The notes under the pieces: generated by a model | Database searches by the model: none | What the model saw: the letters and a program-made list of their open reading frames with translations, nothing else | Told to the model about the DNA's origin: nothing | Made by a program: the position numbers and the translations under genes | Assembly: GCA_945861785.1 (NCBI GenBank) | Contig: CAMAWD010000027.1 | Location: forward strand, 1-64,000 | DNA length: 64,000 nucleotides | DNA from: Rhodoferax sp. OV413 | GTDB lineage: Bacteria > Pseudomonadota > Gammaproteobacteria > Burkholderiales > Burkholderiaceae_C | Direction: 5' to 3' | Part shown: piece by piece, positions 62,539-64,000 of the stretch | Layout: every line of letters starts with the position of its first letter | Numbering within the stretch: the stretch's first letter is position 1

Positions 62539-64000
62539 GGTATTCCTGGAGCCTTTAAAGGCTTGGTCGATCGGTATGCGGCAGAGTCAGCCACCTTTCG
62601 CTTCGCAACTTCTGCAAGGAGAAACTTCTGAGGCCTCCCGGTAGCAGTCACTGGAATATCCTGCTCGGTCAGAAACACCACATAGCGCGGCACTTTGAAT
62701 CGGGCGAGGTGCTCTGCGCATAGATCGATGAGTTCCTGGGGATCTGGTTGCCCCTCCTTTACGGGGACCACGCAGACGCAACCGACCTCTCCCATTTTGG
62801 GATCAGGGATTCCTACAACCAGCGAGTGCGCTACCCGTGGGTGGGTATTGAGCAGGTCTTCAATCTCCTTTGGCATGACCATCTCGCCACCGCACCGATA
62901 GGTCTCCTTGATGCGACCGGTCAGCACCAGGTAACCCTCGGCACTGATCGTCCCCAGATCCCCCGTGTGCAACCAGCCGTCTTCCTCAATCGAGGCCGCC
63001 GTTTCCTCAGGCTTCTTGTAATAGCCCTTGGTCACGACCAGGCCCCTGGCCAACAATTCGCCAGCAACGCCGTAAGGCAGATCTTCGCCCGAGAAAGGAT
63101 CGACGGTCTTGTATTTGGCAATCAGGCCATCCATGCCCGGATCGCCCGCGGCACCGGCGAGTTTCAAGCGCCCATTGCTGTGCAGCAGGTGTTCATCATT
63201 TCCCTCTGGCAGCGTGCAGGTGGTGGATGCCGTAGTCTCGGTCATTCCATAAGCCGTCATGACCTCGGGCGCCTTCATGAAGCGGCGGATATCGCCCCAT
63301 ATCGTGGGTGGTGAAGCGCCTCCGGAACTGAACACGGTGAGGAGACTGGGGCAGTCAAACCCGCGATCCTGGGCGGTCTCGATCATCTTGAGCGTCATCG
63401 TCGGCACACAGACGATTTCGTTGACGGTGTGACGCTCTGCGGCATCCAACATTTCGCAGGGATCGAATGCGAGATGAGGAACGATGGCGCCGCCCACAAA
63501 GGTGCACGCGACCAAGCATTCAACATACCCAAAGACGTGGTACATCGGCAGAGCAAAGTGAATCCGACGACCGTCCTGGAATGCGCGTGTGTAGGCGGAG
63601 CTGTACGCGGATCGCAAGACCATGTCGTGTGTGAGCATGGCCCCCTTCGGCATGCCCGTGGTGCCAGAGGTGTACATGATGTCTGAACACGCTGCCGGGT
63701 CGGCATTTCGCTCTCGCAAGGACAACTCGGTTAAGTCTGCTTCTGCGCCCGCAGCAGCCAGTGCCTGCACATGGAGAACTCCGTCGTGTGACCCACCCTG
63801 CACTGGCAAGACAATCACTTCCTTGAGGTTGGGCAGGCCGGCCTTGTCTGCACCAGTTCTCCAACCAGGCAGGATGGCGTCCAGATCGGCGAGGTAATTC
63901 CGTCCTCTGAAATGGTCCATCGTGATGAGCACCGAGCTTTCGGACTGCTCCAGGATGTAGTTGATCTCCTTGCCCTGCAGGAGATAGTTCACCGATACGA
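62535..64000 (-). CDS. AMP-dependent acyl-CoA ligase, 5' end beyond the window
   Basis: At least 487 codons; the frame is open to the right edge. Motifs: YTSGTTGMPKGAMLTH (P-loop), AYGMTETTAST, GWLHTGDLG, GRIKETYRCGGEMVMPKEIE and, at the C-terminus, ATGRPQKF with the catalytic Lys. It activates a carboxylic acid as the CoA ester via an adenylate. Translationally coupled to the TetR gene, it probably activates the acid produced by the oxidative module. Confidence 0.93.
   Translation of the reverse strand, partial: VSVNYLLQGKEINYILEQSESSVLITMDHFRGRNYLADLDAILPGWRTGADKAGLPNLKEVIVLPVQGGSHDGVLHVQALAAAGAEADLTELSLRERNADPAACSDIMYTSGTTGMPKGAMLTHDMVLRSAYSSAYTRAFQDGRRIHFALPMYHVFGYVECLVACTFVGGAIVPHLAFDPCEMLDAAERHTVNEIVCVPTMTLKMIETAQDRGFDCPSLLTVFSSGGASPPTIWGDIRRFMKAPEVMTAYGMTETTASTTCTLPEGNDEHLLHSNGRLKLAGAAGDPGMDGLIAKYKTVDPFSGEDLPYGVAGELLARGLVVTKGYYKKPEETAASIEEDGWLHTGDLGTISAEGYLVLTGRIKETYRCGGEMVMPKEIEDLLNTHPRVAHSLVVGIPDPKMGEVGCVCVVPVKEGQPDPQELIDLCAEHLARFKVPRYVVFLTEQDIPVTATGRPQKFLLAEVAKRKVADSAAYRSTKPLKAPGIP

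Noticed and set aside
62550-62563. Perfect palindrome AGCCTTTAAAGGCT near the TetR start
   Set aside because: It lies in the coding end of the acyl-CoA ligase and does not resemble the CAAACA-type dyads, so chance is likely, though its place 12 bp before the TetR GTG makes it worth a glance.

Overview
The window looks like a chromosomal segment of a high-GC Burkholderiales bacterium, most likely Comamonadaceae (Variovorax, Polaromonas or Rhodoferax-like). This is inferred from three Bug-type periplasmic binding proteins, the density of catabolic ABC-transporter operons, and GC-rich third codon positions. No rRNA, tRNA, CRISPR array or complete mobile element was found. Only one short stretch, relA, exonuclease I and a 3-hydroxybutyrate dehydrogenase-like gene, has a housekeeping flavour. 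The rest is accessory catabolism with many decayed gene remnants in the gaps.

Layout. 1-3.0 kb (minus): glutamine-synthetase-like gene (gmaS type) followed by three glutamate-synthase-like subunits (mgsABC/glxBCD type), the last cut by the window edge. 3.4-4.4 kb (minus): a stand-alone FMN/2Fe-2S Rieske-oxygenase reductase. 4.8-7.5 kb (plus): aldehyde dehydrogenase plus a split ThDP-dependent 2-oxoacid decarboxylase. 7.5-8.0 kb: RidA and ABC-ATPase remnants. 8.0-10.5 kb (plus): pxpBCA 5-oxoprolinase. 10.7-24.6 kb (minus): a run of 14 tightly packed genes holding a polar-amino-acid-type importer without its binding protein, an unrecognised protein, an amidase, a MetX-like hydrolase, two Rieske oxygenases (one single-subunit, one alpha/beta), a complete polyamine-type importer, and a crystallin-J1-like ADP-ribosylglycohydrolase. 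This is the best candidate in the window for an undescribed catabolic system.

25-30.8 kb (minus): penicillin-acylase family protein, class III CoA-transferase, Bug binding protein, SDR. 30.9-35.5 kb (minus): exonuclease I, RelA, alpha/beta hydrolase. 35.6-36.9 kb (plus): hydroxybutyrate-type SDR and a stand-alone cyclic-nucleotide-binding protein. 36.9-37.7 kb: Fic remnant and a MITE-like inverted repeat. 37.7-45.9 kb (plus): tartrate-dehydrogenase-like enzyme, Bug protein and a full dipeptide-type ABC transporter. 46.1-49.0 kb (minus): enolase-superfamily enzyme, GntR regulator, Bug protein. 49.1-51.4 kb: a graveyard of truncated genes (frameshifted TacA-type antitoxin, DapA-family end, DUF2817-like start, BKACE end, IS3 remnant) around one intact sugar-isomerase-like gene.

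51.4-64 kb: a coherent oxidative module. An LLM flavin oxidoreductase and an epoxide hydrolase (minus) diverge from a branched-chain-type importer (livKHMGF). Then follow a PaaI-type thioesterase, a Baeyer-Villiger-type monooxygenase, an SDR, a TetR regulator, and an acyl-CoA ligase cut by the window edge. Two near-identical palindromes, in the livK upstream region and upstream of the thioesterase gene, suggest one regulator controls both blocks. The enzyme set fits uptake and breakdown of an alicyclic or terpenoid-like ketone, ending in CoA activation. That substrate class is inference.
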